Positions 47,536-56,568 of a stretch of 64,000 nt of DNA are shown piece by piece. The stretch lies in assembly GCF_006716095.1 (NCBI RefSeq), contig NZ_VFOK01000001.1, positions 372,001-436,000 on the forward strand, given 5' to 3'. Every line of letters starts with the position of its first letter. Within the stretch, counting starts at the first letter, position 1. The position numbers and the translations under genes are program-made. Source of the stretch: Barrientosiimonas humi (GTDB lineage Bacteria; Actinomycetota; Actinomycetes; Actinomycetales; Dermatophilaceae). The notes beneath the pieces were generated by a model, which worked only from the letters and a program-made list of their open reading frames with translations, made no database searches and had not been told where the DNA came from.

Positions 47536-48252
47536 ATGAGCGATCGCAAGAGCGTCCTGATCACCGGCGGCACCCGAGGCATCGGGCGTGCGTGCGTCGA
47601 CGCGCTCGCCGACGACTGGCACGTCATCGTGGGCGGGCGAGACGAGAGCGCGGTGCGTTCCCTCGTCGAGTCGCTGCCCTCTGCCGCGCCGTTCGTCGCC
47701 GACCTGGGTGACGAGCACTCCACCGCCGCGGCGGTGGAGGCTCTCGGGCTCGACCGGCTCGACGGCCTGGTCCACTCGGCGGGGGTTGCGGGCGGCGCGG
47801 CCACGCCCGAATCGAACCGCGCGATGTGGCGAAACATGTTGGAGCTCAACGTGATCGCCGTGTCGGAGCTGACCCGGCTGCTGCTGCCCGCGCTGGTCGC
47901 CGCGCAGGGCACGATCGTCACGATCAACTCCGGCTCGGGTCTGCGCGCGAGCGGCAAGGGCGGGCACTACCCGGCGTCGAAGTTCGCGCTCACCGCGCTC
48001 ACCGACGTGCTGCGCGAGGAGCTGCGCCCCGACGGGGTGCGGGTGAGCTCGGTGCACCCCGGACGGGTCGACACCGACATGCAGCGCGAGCTCGTGGCCG
48101 GCGAGAACCGGGCGTACGACCCCGAGGAGTTCCTGCGGCCGGAGTCGGTGGCCGTGGCGGTGCGCACCGCGCTGACCGCGACGCCCGACGCGACCTACGA
48201 GACCATCTCGATCCGTCCGGGGCCGGCGGCGACCAACCGACGCACCAGCTGA
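47536..48252 (+). CDS. Short-chain dehydrogenase/reductase (SDR)
   Basis: A classical NAD(P)-dependent SDR of 238 residues. TGGTRGIGRA (about 9-18) is the cofactor loop, NSGSG holds the catalytic Ser and YPASK (about 148-152) the Tyr/Lys pair; HPGRVDTDMQRELV follows. ATG 47536 is chosen over an upstream start on the leaderless pattern. The substrate is unknown. It is convergent with the PfkB kinase with a 13-base gap. Confidence 0.88.
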   Translation: MSDRKSVLITGGTRGIGRACVDALADDWHVIVGGRDESAVRSLVESLPSAAPFVADLGDEHSTAAAVEALGLDRLDGLVHSAGVAGGAATPESNRAMWRNMLELNVIAVSELTRLLLPALVAAQGTIVTINSGSGLRASGKGGHYPASKFALTALTDVLREELRPDGVRVSSVHPGRVDTDMQRELVAGENRAYDPEEFLRPESVAVAVRTALTATPDATYETISIRPGPAATNRRTS

Positions 48253-48265
48253 GTCCCGTTGTGGC

Positions 48266-49189
48266 TCAACCGAGCTCGTCGCGGCGCGGCGGCTGGGCAC
48301 CCTGGCGCGACACGGTGATCGCCGAGCTGCGGATGGCCAGGTCGACCGCCTGCAGCAGCTGGTCCTTGGAGGCCATGCGCAGCCGTTCGCGCGCGTCGAC
48401 CCCGCCGAGCAGACCCTGGTCGAGCAGCCCGGCGATCAGGCCGGACATGAACGAGTCGCCGGCGCCCACCGTGTCTGCGACCTCGGCGCGCACGCCCGGC
48501 ACCTCGACGGTCTCGCCGGTGGCCGTCACGTGCACGAGGGCGCCGTCGGCACCCCTGGTCGCGACGACGAGGGCGGGGCCGAGGCGGCCCCACAGCCGCA
48601 GGATCTCGGCCGTCGACGTCTCGTCGCCGTGCAGCCAGGAGATGTCCTCGTCGCTGGCCTTGACCACGTCGCTGAGCCCGACGATCTGCTCCAGGTCGGA
48701 GCGGACGTCCTGCGGCTCACCCATGAGCGTGGGACGCACGTTGGGGTCGTACGAGATCGTCGACTCGGCCCGACCGCGCAGCAGGGCCTCGCGCACCTGC
48801 GTCGCGCCGGGCTGCATCAGCGCACCGATCGATCCGGTGTGCAGGTGGTCGAAACCGGTGGGCACCTCCGCGAGGTCCCACGCCAGGTCGAACTCGTAGG
48901 TGGCAGAGCCGGATTCGTCGACCGTGGCGGTCGCGGTCGCGGTGCGCTCGGCGTTGCGGCTGCCAGGGGTGAGGCCCACGAAGTCGTGGCCCAGGTGCTC
49001 CTCGATCAGCCGGCCGTGGTGGTCGGTGCCGATGCTCGTGGCGAGCTCGACGTGGTGGCCGAGCCGGGCCAGGCCGACGGCGACGTTGAGCGGGCTGCCG
49101 CCGACGTGCTCGCGGGTCTCCCCGGAGGACTCCTTGACGATGTCGACGAGCGCCTCGCCGACGACCAGGCTGCGGGCGCCCACGGTCAC
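48266..49189 (-). CDS. PfkB-family carbohydrate kinase
   Basis: A ribokinase-fold sugar kinase. The 307-residue product has [15 protein letters not shown] near residue 30, the PfkB signature [13 protein letters not shown] near 240, and the DPNVRP segment in the middle. GTG 49189 overlaps the glpX stop by four bases (GTGA). Fructokinase-like enzymes often show this form; the substrate is not proven. With glpX it suggests a role in fructose or fructose-phosphate metabolism. Confidence 0.88.
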   Translation of the reverse strand: MTVGARSLVVGEALVDIVKESSGETREHVGGSPLNVAVGLARLGHHVELATSIGTDHHGRLIEEHLGHDFVGLTPGSRNAERTATATATVDESGSATYEFDLAWDLAEVPTGFDHLHTGSIGALMQPGATQVREALLRGRAESTISYDPNVRPTLMGEPQDVRSDLEQIVGLSDVVKASDEDISWLHGDETSTAEILRLWGRLGPALVVATRGADGALVHVTATGETVEVPGVRAEVADTVGAGDSFMSGLIAGLLDQGLLGGVDARERLRMASKDQLLQAVDLAIRSSAITVSRQGAQPPRRDELG

Positions 49190-50196
49190 GGGGTCCGGCC
49201 GGGGCCGGCGTAGCCGGCGAGCTTCTCGATCTGGTGCTGGGCCTCGATCAGCCGGATCGTGCCGCTGCGCGAGCGCATCACGAGCGACTGCGTCGTGATG
49301 CCGCCGGAGCGGTATCGCACGCCCTTGAGCAGCTCACCGTCGGTGATGCCGGTGGCGACGAAGAAGCAGTTGTCGCCGCGCACCAGGTCGTCGGTGGACA
49401 GCACCCGCTCGAGGTCGTGACCGGCGTCGACCGCGCGCTGCTTCTCGTCGTCGTCCTTCGGCCACAGCTTGCCCTGGATGACGCCGCCCATCGACTTCAT
49501 CGCGCACGCCGCGATGATGCCCTCGGGGGTGCCGCCGATGCCGAGCAGCAGGTCGATGCCGGTGCCCTCGCGGGCCGCCATGATGGCGCCGGCCACGTCA
49601 CCGTCGGTGATGTAGCGGATGCGCGCGCCGGCCTCGCGCACCTCGCGCGCCAGCTGCTCGTGACGGGGCCGGTCGAGCATGACGACGGTGACGTCGGAGA
49701 CGCTCTCGTGCTTGACCTTGGCGACCCGGCGGATGTTCTCGGCGACGGGCAGGCGGATGTCGACGACGTCGGCCGCCTCCGGGCCGGTCGCGAGCTTGTC
49801 CATGTAGAACACGGCGCTGGGGTCGTACATCGAGCCGCGCTCGCTCACGGCCAGGACGCTGACGGCGTTGGTCATCCCCTTGGCGGTGAGGGTGGTGCCG
49901 TCGATCGGGTCGACCGCGACGTCGACGTCGGGACCGGTGCCGTCACCGACCTGCTCGCCGTTGTAGAGCATCGGGGCGTCGTCCTTCTCGCCCTCGCCGA
50001 TCACCACGGTGCCGTTCATCGACACGGTGGAGATGAGCGTGCGCATGGCCTCGACCGCGGCGCCGTCGGCGCCGTTCTTGTCGCCGCGGCCCACCCAGCG
50101 GCCGCCGGCCATGGCCGCGGCCTCGGTGACCCGTACGAGCTCGAGCGCCAGGTTGCGGTCGGGAACTCGGGTGCTCGTGCTCGGATCTTGGGTCAT
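49186..50196 (-). CDS. glpX: Fructose-1,6-bisphosphatase, class II
   Basis: The gluconeogenic FBPase of actinobacteria. From ATG 50196, with GAGGAG upstream, it has 336 residues: [17 protein letters not shown] (about 60-76) and [16 protein letters not shown] carry the metal-binding acids, and [16 protein letters not shown] is conserved. In M. tuberculosis it is Rv1099c beside fum, and the divergent neighbour Rv1100 is DUF4245; both are reproduced here. Confidence 0.95.
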   Translation of the reverse strand: MTQDPSTSTRVPDRNLALELVRVTEAAAMAGGRWVGRGDKNGADGAAVEAMRTLISTVSMNGTVVIGEGEKDDAPMLYNGEQVGDGTGPDVDVAVDPIDGTTLTAKGMTNAVSVLAVSERGSMYDPSAVFYMDKLATGPEAADVVDIRLPVAENIRRVAKVKHESVSDVTVVMLDRPRHEQLAREVREAGARIRYITDGDVAGAIMAAREGTGIDLLLGIGGTPEGIIAACAMKSMGGVIQGKLWPKDDDEKQRAVDAGHDLERVLSTDDLVRGDNCFFVATGITDGELLKGVRYRSGGITTQSLVMRSRSGTIRLIEAQHQIEKLAGYAGPGRTP

Positions 50197-50319
50197 GTCG
50201 CTCCTCGGGACGGCAGCTTCGGCGCCGAGCGCCGGCGCTGCGCCGACTCTATCGACCGGCTCAGGCGTGCGGACCGGCCCGTGGTGAGCCCGGCCAGGAG
50301 CATCGGGGACCATGGGGGC

Positions 50320-50916
50320 GTGCCCGCCACCCTCGCCCAGCAGACCCAGCCGTCCCCGCAGCCGCCCGCCCGGCGCCGGGGGATGAGCGGCTCGGCCCGC
50401 AGCATGGTCATCTCGATGCTCGTGGTGCTCGCGGGGTGCGCGGTCTGGATCGCGATGGTCCCGCGGGTGAGCACCACCGCGCAGCCGGTGCAGAACGTCC
50501 CGGCCATCGCCCGGGAGGTCGGCATCCAGCAGCGCTGGGACGTCGCCGTGCCGGCCGGGCTCGGCGAGCAGTGGGTGCCGGTCAACGTGCGGCTCATCCG
50601 GCTGGAGAACCAGCCGCCCACCTGGCACGTCGGCTATCGCGCACCCTCGGAGGACTTTCTCTCGATGGAGCAGACGCAGCGCGGCGACGCGGCGTGGGTG
50701 GCCAAGCAGACCAACAACGGCACCCCGCAGGGACAGGTCTCGCTGGACGGCGCGACCTGGCAGCGGTTCACCGCGGGTGACCGCCGCAGTCTCGTACGCA
50801 CCGAGCCGCTCAGCGGGCTGCGCACCGTGGTCCTGGGCGAGGCCGACTGGCCGGAGCTGGAGGCGTTCGCGAAGTCGCTGGAGCCGACCCGTCAGGGCAC
50901 AGCCACGGGGCGCTGA
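50320..50916 (+). CDS. DUF4245-family membrane-anchored protein
   Basis: A 198-residue protein with one N-terminal transmembrane segment (about residues 27-47) and an extracellular domain with [21 protein letters not shown]4245 has no known function; it lies divergent from glpX in many actinobacteria including M. tuberculosis. GTG 50320, preceded by GACCAT at leaderless distance, is a likely start; ATG at 50383 is the alternative. The 3' end overlaps the doc-like gene by 25 bases. Confidence 0.8.
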   Translation: MPATLAQQTQPSPQPPARRRGMSGSARSMVISMLVVLAGCAVWIAMVPRVSTTAQPVQNVPAIAREVGIQQRWDVAVPAGLGEQWVPVNVRLIRLENQPPTWHVGYRAPSEDFLSMEQTQRGDAAWVAKQTNNGTPQGQVSLDGATWQRFTAGDRRSLVRTEPLSGLRTVVLGEADWPELEAFAKSLEPTRQGTATGR

Positions 50917-51305
50917 CGGGCGGACCGTGTCAGGGGACGCAGGCGGTCGGCTACCTCGGCTGCCGACCTCAGCCGACCCTCGGCGATGTCCAGAACGAGG
51001 TCGAACTTCTCGTCGTCGGAGGCGACGACAGGGACACCGTTGAGCCCGAGGAACAACCGGGTCGCCACGAGGGCCGTCCGCTTGTTGCCGTCGACCAGTG
51101 CGCGGTTCGTGATCAAGGACGACAAGAGCGCGGCGGCCTTGGTGACGACGTCGGGGTAGGCCTCGTTGCCCAACGCGCTGGCCCGCGGGCGGGCGAGCGC
51201 GGACGCAATCAGTCCCCAGTCGCGCACCTGGGGTGGCCTCCCGAGCGCCGCGCGGGCACACGCCAGCACGTCGTCGAGGTCGAGGTAATCGACCTGGTCG
51301 GTCAC
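50892..51305 (-). CDS. Fic/Doc-family toxin with substituted catalytic His
   Basis: Doc toxins phosphorylate EF-Tu to arrest translation. The 137-residue product has the Fic core [20 protein letters not shown], residues 67-86. The family motif begins with His (HPLVDGNKR-type), but here the position is Arg68, codon CGC at 51104-51102, one base from His CAC. Asp72, Asn74, Lys75 and Arg76 are kept. The toxin therefore may be catalytically inactive. GTG start overlaps the antitoxin stop (GTGA). Confidence 0.88.
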   Translation of the reverse strand: MTDQVDYLDLDDVLACARAALGRPPQVRDWGLIASALARPRASALGNEAYPDVVTKAAALLSSLITNRALVDGNKRTALVATRLFLGLNGVPVVASDDEKFDLVLDIAEGRLRSAAEVADRLRPLTRSARQRPVAVP

Positions 51306-51502
51306 GCGTCCTCGAGGCGACGAAGCACGTCGGCATCCTCGGTGACGATCTGTGTCAGGAGTTCGTCCCGCAGCTGTCGCCGGTGCGCGGTGTAGTCCTC
51401 GATCGCCTGGACGACGACGGCGTGCATCGACCGGCCCTCGCGCTCGGCCGTGTCGCGCAACGAGGCGGTTTGCTCATCGGTGAGCCGAAGCGTCATGGCC
51501 AT
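51302..51502 (-). CDS. Ribbon-helix-helix antitoxin
   Basis: A 66-residue DNA-binding antitoxin: [20 protein letters not shown] followed by [20 protein letters not shown], a CopG/Arc-like ribbon-helix-helix pattern. The C-terminus is acidic and probably binds the toxin. Such RHH antitoxins pair with Doc-like toxins in actinobacteria. The upstream palindrome suggests autoregulation. The gene starts downstream of, and in part overlaps, the xseB transcription unit. Confidence 0.88.
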   Translation of the reverse strand: MAMTLRLTDEQTASLRDTAEREGRSMHAVVVQAIEDYTAHRRQLRDELLTQIVTEDADVLRRLEDA

Positions 51503-51526
51503 GACCGGATGATACCGCGCGGTATC
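51503..51526 (-). promoter_or_regulatory. Leaderless promoter with 16-bp palindrome for the Doc-like module
   Basis: GATACCGCGCGGTATC (51511-51526) is a perfect palindrome. Read on the minus strand, TATCAT (51514-51509) is a -10 box six bases before the ATG at 51502, giving a leaderless transcript. The palindrome overlaps the -10 box and the 3' end of xseB; it is the likely operator for the antitoxin. Confidence 0.75.
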
Positions 51527-51857
51527 ACTCCTCGTCGGTCGTGGCGGCGTCGAGGCGCTGCTCGGCGGAGTCGAGGCGGCGCTGGCAGTGCGCCGCGAGC
51601 TTCTCGCCGCGCTCCCACAGCCGCATGCTCTCGTCGAGCCCGGCCGAGCCGCCCTCGAGCTTGCTCACGATGCTCACCAGCTCGTCGCGGGCGTCCTCGT
51701 AGGACAGGTCGGCGATGTCGGCGTCGGCCTCGTCGTCGGAGCCCTCGGACCCGACGGCCGGGTCGTCGGCGTCGCCGAGGCTGGCGTCGTCGAGATCGCC
51801 GCCGTCGTCGAGACCGGTGTCGTCGAGCGTCTCGTCGGACTCGTCAGGATCTGCCAT
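51525..51857 (-). CDS. xseB: Exodeoxyribonuclease VII small subunit with acidic extension
   Basis: XseB joins XseA to degrade single-stranded DNA. The family core LSYEDARDELVSIVSKLEGG and LDESMRLWERGEKLAAHC is near residues 50-90. An acidic Asp/Ala-rich N-terminal extension of about 48 residues makes the product 110 long against about 75. It starts nine bases after xseA. Confidence 0.93.
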   Translation of the reverse strand: MADPDESDETLDDTGLDDGGDLDDASLGDADDPAVGSEGSDDEADADIADLSYEDARDELVSIVSKLEGGSAGLDESMRLWERGEKLAAHCQRRLDSAEQRLDAATTDEE

Positions 51858-51866
51858 GCCCGCAGC

Positions 51867-53090
51867 CTAGGAGACCGGGGTGACAGCGAAGTCGCCGTGG
51901 GCGACGGTGACGCGCAGGGTCTCGTCGGGGTCGACGTCGGCCCGGTCGAAGACGACCTGCCCGTCGGCGTGGCGGACCACGGCATAGCCGCGGCGCAGGG
52001 TCGCGTCGGGGGAGAGCGCCCGCAGCTGCGCGCGCAGGTGGCCCAGGCGGTCGTCGGCGCGCTCGAGCCGCAGCTGGGCACCGGCCCGGCCGCGGCGGTG
52101 CAGCTCGACGACCTCGCCGCGGCGGATGGTGACGAACGTGCTGCGGTCGGCGAAGGCCGGGCGGGTGCGGGTGGCCTCGAGCCGGTGGCGCTCGTGGCGC
52201 ACGCGCGAGCGCAGCGCCTGCATCGCGCGCCCCCGGGCGGCGGAGATCTGCTGCAGCTCGGCGGCGATGTCGGGCACGACCACCTTGGCCGCGTCGGTGG
52301 GCGTGGAGGCCCGCACGTCGGCGACGAAGTCGAGCAGGGGCGCGTCGACGTCGTGCCCGATCGCGCTCACCACGGGGGTGCGCGCGTCGGACACCGCCCG
52401 CACCAGGGCCTCGTTGCTGAACGGCAGCAGGTCCTCGACCGAGCCGCCGCCGCGCGCCACCACGATGACCTCGACCTCGGCCAGCGCATCGAGCTCGGCC
52501 AGCGCCCGGCTGACCTCCTCGACCGTCGTGGGCCCCTGCACCGCGACCTCGCGGATCTCGAACTGCACCGATGGCCAACGGCGGCGGGCGTTCTCGACGA
52601 CGTCACGCTCGGCCGCGCTGTTGCGCCCGGTGATCAGGCCGACGCGGCGGGGCAGGAACGGCAGCGGCCGCTTGCGGCCGGCGTCGAACAGGCCCTCGCT
52701 GCGCAGCAGCTGCTTGAGCTGCTCGACGCGGGCCAGCAGCTCGCCGATGCCGACGTGGCGGATCTGGCGGGCGTCCATCATCAGCGAGCCGCGCTTGGTC
52801 CAGAAGACGGGCTTGGCGTGCACCACCACGCGGGTGCCCTCCTGGATGCTCGGGCCCATCGCCGCGAGCGTGGTGGCCGGGGCGGTGACCGACAGCGACA
52901 TGTCGGTCTCCGGGTCGCGCAGCGTGAGGTAGCAGGTGGCCCCGCGGCGGTTGAGCTGCATGATCTGGCCCTCGACCCACAGCGGCACCATCTTGTCGAC
53001 GTAGTCGGAGATCTTCAGGCTGAGCTTGCGCACCGGCCACGGCTGCTCGGCCGTGGTGTCGGAGGCGCGCTCGGGCAGGGGAAGACTCAC
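51867..53090 (-). CDS. xseA: Exodeoxyribonuclease VII large subunit
   Basis: Large, catalytic subunit of ExoVII. From GTG 53090 it has 407 residues: an N-terminal OB-fold (ISDYVDKMVPLWVEGQIMQL), then the nuclease domain with VVARGGGSVEDLLPFSNE and AIGHDVDAPLLDFVADVRASTPT, and a long coiled-coil region. xseB follows. It is divergent from the gene at 53158. Confidence 0.94.
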   Translation of the reverse strand: MSLPLPERASDTTAEQPWPVRKLSLKISDYVDKMVPLWVEGQIMQLNRRGATCYLTLRDPETDMSLSVTAPATTLAAMGPSIQEGTRVVVHAKPVFWTKRGSLMMDARQIRHVGIGELLARVEQLKQLLRSEGLFDAGRKRPLPFLPRRVGLITGRNSAAERDVVENARRRWPSVQFEIREVAVQGPTTVEEVSRALAELDALAEVEVIVVARGGGSVEDLLPFSNEALVRAVSDARTPVVSAIGHDVDAPLLDFVADVRASTPTDAAKVVVPDIAAELQQISAARGRAMQALRSRVRHERHRLEATRTRPAFADRSTFVTIRRGEVVELHRRGRAGAQLRLERADDRLGHLRAQLRALSPDATLRRGYAVVRHADGQVVFDRADVDPDETLRVTVAHGDFAVTPVS

Positions 53091-53157
53091 GGGGGCAGCG
53101 TAGGCGTCGCCGCCGACACGGGGGCGCTGACGCAGGCGGTGGCTACGCTCCCGACCC

Positions 53158-53823
53158 GTGCACCCGATCGCCCAGGCCGTCGTCGCGGCGCTGGACGACG
53201 CCTTCCCGCCCGTCGACGGGCGCTGGACCCGGGTGCCGCTGTGGCGGCCCGGCCTCGAAGGTGTCGTGGCGATGACGGGCCACGCCTTCGTGGCAGTCGG
53301 CGACGACGTCACCGACACCCGCCTCGACGAGCTCGGGGCCGACGGCTTCGGCGGCGCGGCCGACGCGCGGTTCACCGTGGCGCTCGCCGGCACCGGATAT
53401 CTCGAGGTCCACGACCTGCTGCTGGCACGGCGCGCCGAGCGCACCCCCGGCACCGCAGCGGTGCCGCGGCCCGACCTGGCCGACCACCCGCGCGTACGTC
53501 TGGCTCGCCTGCTCCGCGACGACGTCACCGTCCACGGGTCGCCCGACCCGGCGCTCGGCGACGTGATCACTCTTGGCCGTGGCGTCGCCGGGCTCACCGA
53601 GCTCGGCCTGGAGCTCGACCCGGACGGGCCTGCGCGACGGGGCGCGGGCGTACTCGCTGCGGCCCTGGGCATCCCCGAGCCGGGGACGCCCGTCGTGGCG
53701 GCCTGCGCGCCGGGCAACACGCGTGCGGTGCGGCGGTTCCTCGCGGCGGGATTCGTGCCCGTCGGGTCGGTGCAGCTGTGGCTGCCGGAACGGCCGTCCG
53801 GAGGCGTTGCGACCGGCGTCTAG
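53158..53823 (+). CDS. GNAT-like protein of unknown substrate
   Basis: A 221-residue protein with a C-terminal segment ([22 protein letters not shown]) resembling the last beta-alpha element of GNAT acetyltransferases. The N-terminal half shows no clear acetyl-CoA loop, so it may be a degenerate or divergent member. GTG at 53158 follows TACGCT by eight bases, close to leaderless. It precedes ispH by ten bases and may be co-transcribed. Confidence 0.6.
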   Translation: MHPIAQAVVAALDDAFPPVDGRWTRVPLWRPGLEGVVAMTGHAFVAVGDDVTDTRLDELGADGFGGAADARFTVALAGTGYLEVHDLLLARRAERTPGTAAVPRPDLADHPRVRLARLLRDDVTVHGSPDPALGDVITLGRGVAGLTELGLELDPDGPARRGAGVLAAALGIPEPGTPVVAACAPGNTRAVRRFLAAGFVPVGSVQLWLPERPSGGVATGV

Positions 53824-53826
53824 CAT
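53821..53826 (+). promoter_or_regulatory. -10 element of leaderless ispH
   Basis: TAGCAT overlaps the stop codon (TAG) of the upstream gene and lies seven bases before the ATG at 53834, a leaderless arrangement. Confidence 0.45.
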
Positions 53827-53833
53827 GGAACGC

Positions 53834-54886
53834 ATGACCGACACCGCCGCCCCGGCCCAGGCCAGCGACGCCGCGACGCCCGACGAGAGCGCCACCAAGC
53901 GGGTGCTGCTCGCCGCGCCCCGCGGCTATTGCGCCGGCGTCGACCGCGCCGTCGTGACGGTCGAGAAGGCGCTCGACCTGTACGGCCCGCCCGTCTACGT
54001 CCGCAAGCAGATCGTCCACAACAAGCACGTCGTGACCACGCTGGAGAAGCGCGGCGCGATCTTCGTCGACGAGACCGACGAGGTGCCCGAGGGCGCCACC
54101 GTCATCTTCTCCGCCCACGGCGTCGCGCCGGTGGTGCACGACGAGGCGAAGGCCCTCTCGCTGAAGACGATCGACGCCACCTGCCCGCTCGTCACGAAGG
54201 TGCACCGCGAGGCCGTGCGCTTCGCCGACGACGACTACGACATCCTGCTCATCGGCCACGAGGGCCACGAGGAGGTCGTCGGCACCTCCGGCGAGGCGCC
54301 CGAGCACATCACGCTCGTGCAGAGCCCCGACCACGTCGACGAGGTCGAGGTGCGCGACCCCGAGAAGGTCGTCTGGCTCTCGCAGACCACGCTGTCGGTC
54401 GACGAGACCATGGAGACCGTGCGGCGCCTGCGCGAGAAGTTCCCCCAGCTGCAGGACCCGCCGAGCGACGACATCTGCTACGCCACGCAGAACCGCCAGC
54501 TCGCGGTCAAGCAGATGGCCCCCGAGACCGACCTGATGATCGTCGTCGGCTCCACGAACTCCTCGAACTCGGTGCGCCTCGTCGAGGTCGCGATCGAGCA
54601 CGGCGCCAAGGACGGCCACCTGGTCGACTACGCCGACGAGATCGACGAGTCGTGGCTCGAGGGTGTCCAGACCGTCGGCGTCACCTCCGGTGCGTCGGTG
54701 CCCGAGGTGCTCGTGCGTGACGTGCTCGACTTCCTCGCCCGGCACGGTTTCGAGGACGTCAAGGCCATCACCGCCGCCGAGGAGAGCCTGCTGTTCGCGC
54801 TCCCCAACGAGCTGCGCCGCGACCTCAAGGCCCGCCAGGGCAAGGAGGCCGACAAGATCCGCCACGACGCCGGCTCGCTGCACTGA
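53834..54886 (+). CDS. ispH: 4-hydroxy-3-methylbut-2-enyl diphosphate reductase
   Basis: Last enzyme of the MEP isoprenoid pathway, a [4Fe-4S] protein making IPP and DMAPP. ATG 53834 gives 350 residues. The three cluster cysteines are in [10 protein letters not shown] (Cys33), [11 protein letters not shown] and [11 protein letters not shown], with HGVAP and IGHEGHEE as conserved histidine-bearing segments. The start at 53825 is less likely. In M. tuberculosis the same gene lies next to xseA. Confidence 0.96.
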   Translation: MTDTAAPAQASDAATPDESATKRVLLAAPRGYCAGVDRAVVTVEKALDLYGPPVYVRKQIVHNKHVVTTLEKRGAIFVDETDEVPEGATVIFSAHGVAPVVHDEAKALSLKTIDATCPLVTKVHREAVRFADDDYDILLIGHEGHEEVVGTSGEAPEHITLVQSPDHVDEVEVRDPEKVVWLSQTTLSVDETMETVRRLREKFPQLQDPPSDDICYATQNRQLAVKQMAPETDLMIVVGSTNSSNSVRLVEVAIEHGAKDGHLVDYADEIDESWLEGVQTVGVTSGASVPEVLVRDVLDFLARHGFEDVKAITAAEESLLFALPNELRRDLKARQGKEADKIRHDAGSLH

Positions 54887-54909
54887 TCGACTGACGCGCC
54901 GGTCCGCGC

Positions 54910-55248
54910 GACGTCACAACCCCCGGTATCGGCCCTTGTGACCTTTTCCGCGCGTCGCGTGACGTCACAACCCCCGGTATCGGCGCTTGTGACCGCTTCC
55001 GCGGGTCGGGCGACGTCACAACCCCCGGTATCGGCCCTTGTGACCGCTTCCGCGGGTCGCGTGACGGCACAACCCCCGGTATCGGCGCTTGTGACCGCTT
55101 CCGCGGGTCGCGTGACGGCACAACCCCCGGTATCGGCGCTTGTGACCGCTTCCGCGGGTCGGGCGACGTCACAACCCCCGGTATCGGCCCTTGTGACCGT
55201 TTCCGCGCGTCGCGTTACGTCACAACCCCCGGTATCGGCTCTTGTGAC
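54910..55248. repeat. Seven 51-bp tandem palindromic repeats
   Basis: Between ispH and rmuC the 396-base convergent gap holds a tandem array. The unit starts at 54910, 54961, 55012, 55063, 55114, 55165 and 55216 (period 51). Each has GTCACAA and TTGTGAC arms, 16 bases apart, enclosing CCCCCGGTATCGG, so each unit can fold as a hairpin. Copies differ at a few positions (GGCACAA in copies 4 and 5). Because 51 is a multiple of three both strands stay open, but no ribosome-binding site is seen. Confidence 0.92.
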
Positions 55249-55282
55249 GCGCTTCTGACCACCCCACCCCCGCCGTACGTCC

Positions 55283-56515
55283 TCAGCCGGCGTCGCGTGT
55301 CCGCTCGCTCTCCCCGGGGCGGGGTGCGGCGTTGGAGACCGATCGGCCGTCCGCCAGCCCCAGATCGAGCTCGGGGCGGGCATCGTCGGCGGTGGCTGCG
55401 GCGAGCAGCTCGGGCGCGGACAGGCTGCGCGGGGTGGCCTCGATGGGTGGCACCTCGGGAAGCTCGGAGTCGGTCAGCCCCAGCTCGTGCATCTTGCGGC
55501 CGGTGGCCAGCACGCGCGACTCCAGCGACCCCACCAGCTGGTTGTAGGTCTCGACGCTGCGCCGCAGCGAGCCGCCCATCGCTGCGACGTGCTTGCCCAT
55601 CGTGCCGAGCCGCTCGTGCAGCTGGCGGCCGAGGTCGAGCAGCTCGCGCGCGTTGCTGGTGAGCGCGTCGTGCTGCCAGGCCAGGGCCACGGTGCGCAGC
55701 AGCGCCATCAGCGTGCTCGGCGAGGCCAGCACCACCTTGCGGGCCAGGGCGCGGTCCATCAGCGACGGGTCGCTCGTCAGGGCGTCGGCGAGCATCGCGT
55801 CGGCGGGCACGAAGCAGGCGACCATCTGCGGCGCGTCGTCGAACGCCGACCAGTAGGCCTTGGCCGCCAGCGTGTCGACGTGGCCGCGCAGCGCCCGCGC
55901 GTGCGCCGCCAGGGCGTCGGCGCGCTGCGTCGCGTCGAGGCCGTCGGCCTGCGCGTCGAGGAAGGACGTCATCGGCGCCTTGGCGTCGATCACCAGCACC
56001 CGCTCCCCGGGAAGGCGCACGACCACGTCGGGCCGGACGCGCACGTCGTGGCGCGTCACCGCGCTCACCTGCTCGTCGAAGTCGCAGCGGGACAACAGCC
56101 CGGCGTGCTCGAGCACGCGGCGCAGCTGCAGCTCGCCCCAGGCGCCGCGCGCCGTCGAGGAGTTGAGCGCACCGGCGAGGCTCGCGGTCTCGCGGTGCAG
56201 CGAGGCGGTGCTGGTGGCGACCTCGCCGAGGCGGGAGGTGAGCCGGCCGTACTGCTCCTGCCGGTCGCGCTCGAGGGTCTGCACCTGCTGCTCGACCCGG
56301 CCCAGCGCGTCGCGCAGCGGGCTCAGCGCTGCCGCGGTCTGGGCGTCGTCGGCGACCGTGGCCTCGAGGTCGACCACGCGCTCGCGCAGCAGGTCGCGCT
56401 CGGTGCTCACCGCAGCGGTGCGCGCGGCGAACGACTGGCGCAGCCACGCCGCCGCACCGAGCGCGCCGACGACGAGGCCGACGAGCAGGCCCACCAGGGC
56501 GATCACGATGTCCAT
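55283..56515 (-). CDS. rmuC: DNA recombination protein RmuC-family
   Basis: RmuC proteins limit DNA rearrangement and have a nuclease-like fold. From ATG 56515 the product is 410 residues: a transmembrane segment at residues 4-25, a coiled coil to about 120, then the core with GAWGELQLRRVLEHAG, RPDVVVRLPG and VIDAKAPMTSF. The last 60 residues are disordered. It is divergent from nei2 and convergent with the repeat array. Confidence 0.92.
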   Translation of the reverse strand: MDIVIALVGLLVGLVVGALGAAAWLRQSFAARTAAVSTERDLLRERVVDLEATVADDAQTAAALSPLRDALGRVEQQVQTLERDRQEQYGRLTSRLGEVATSTASLHRETASLAGALNSSTARGAWGELQLRRVLEHAGLLSRCDFDEQVSAVTRHDVRVRPDVVVRLPGERVLVIDAKAPMTSFLDAQADGLDATQRADALAAHARALRGHVDTLAAKAYWSAFDDAPQMVACFVPADAMLADALTSDPSLMDRALARKVVLASPSTLMALLRTVALAWQHDALTSNARELLDLGRQLHERLGTMGKHVAAMGGSLRRSVETYNQLVGSLESRVLATGRKMHELGLTDSELPEVPPIEATPRSLSAPELLAAATADDARPELDLGLADGRSVSNAAPRPGESERTRDAG

Positions 56516-56555
56516 GCCGAGCAGGCTGCCATCCGGCACTGACAACGGTGGCCGC

Positions 56556-56561
56556 TAACCT
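56556..56561 (+). promoter_or_regulatory. -10 element of leaderless nei2
   Basis: TAACCT lies seven bases before the ATG at 56569 in the rmuC-nei gap. No ribosome-binding sequence precedes the start. Confidence 0.5.
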
Positions 56562-56568
56562 CGCTCCG

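Noticed and set aside
54910-55248. CRISPR array
   Set aside because: The repeated unit has no variable spacers, the period contains a conserved palindrome throughout, and no cas genes are in the window.
54938-55258. 106-residue repetitive open frame in the tandem array
   Set aside because: The repeat period of 51 keeps it open automatically; there is no ribosome-binding sequence, and the opposite strand is equally open.
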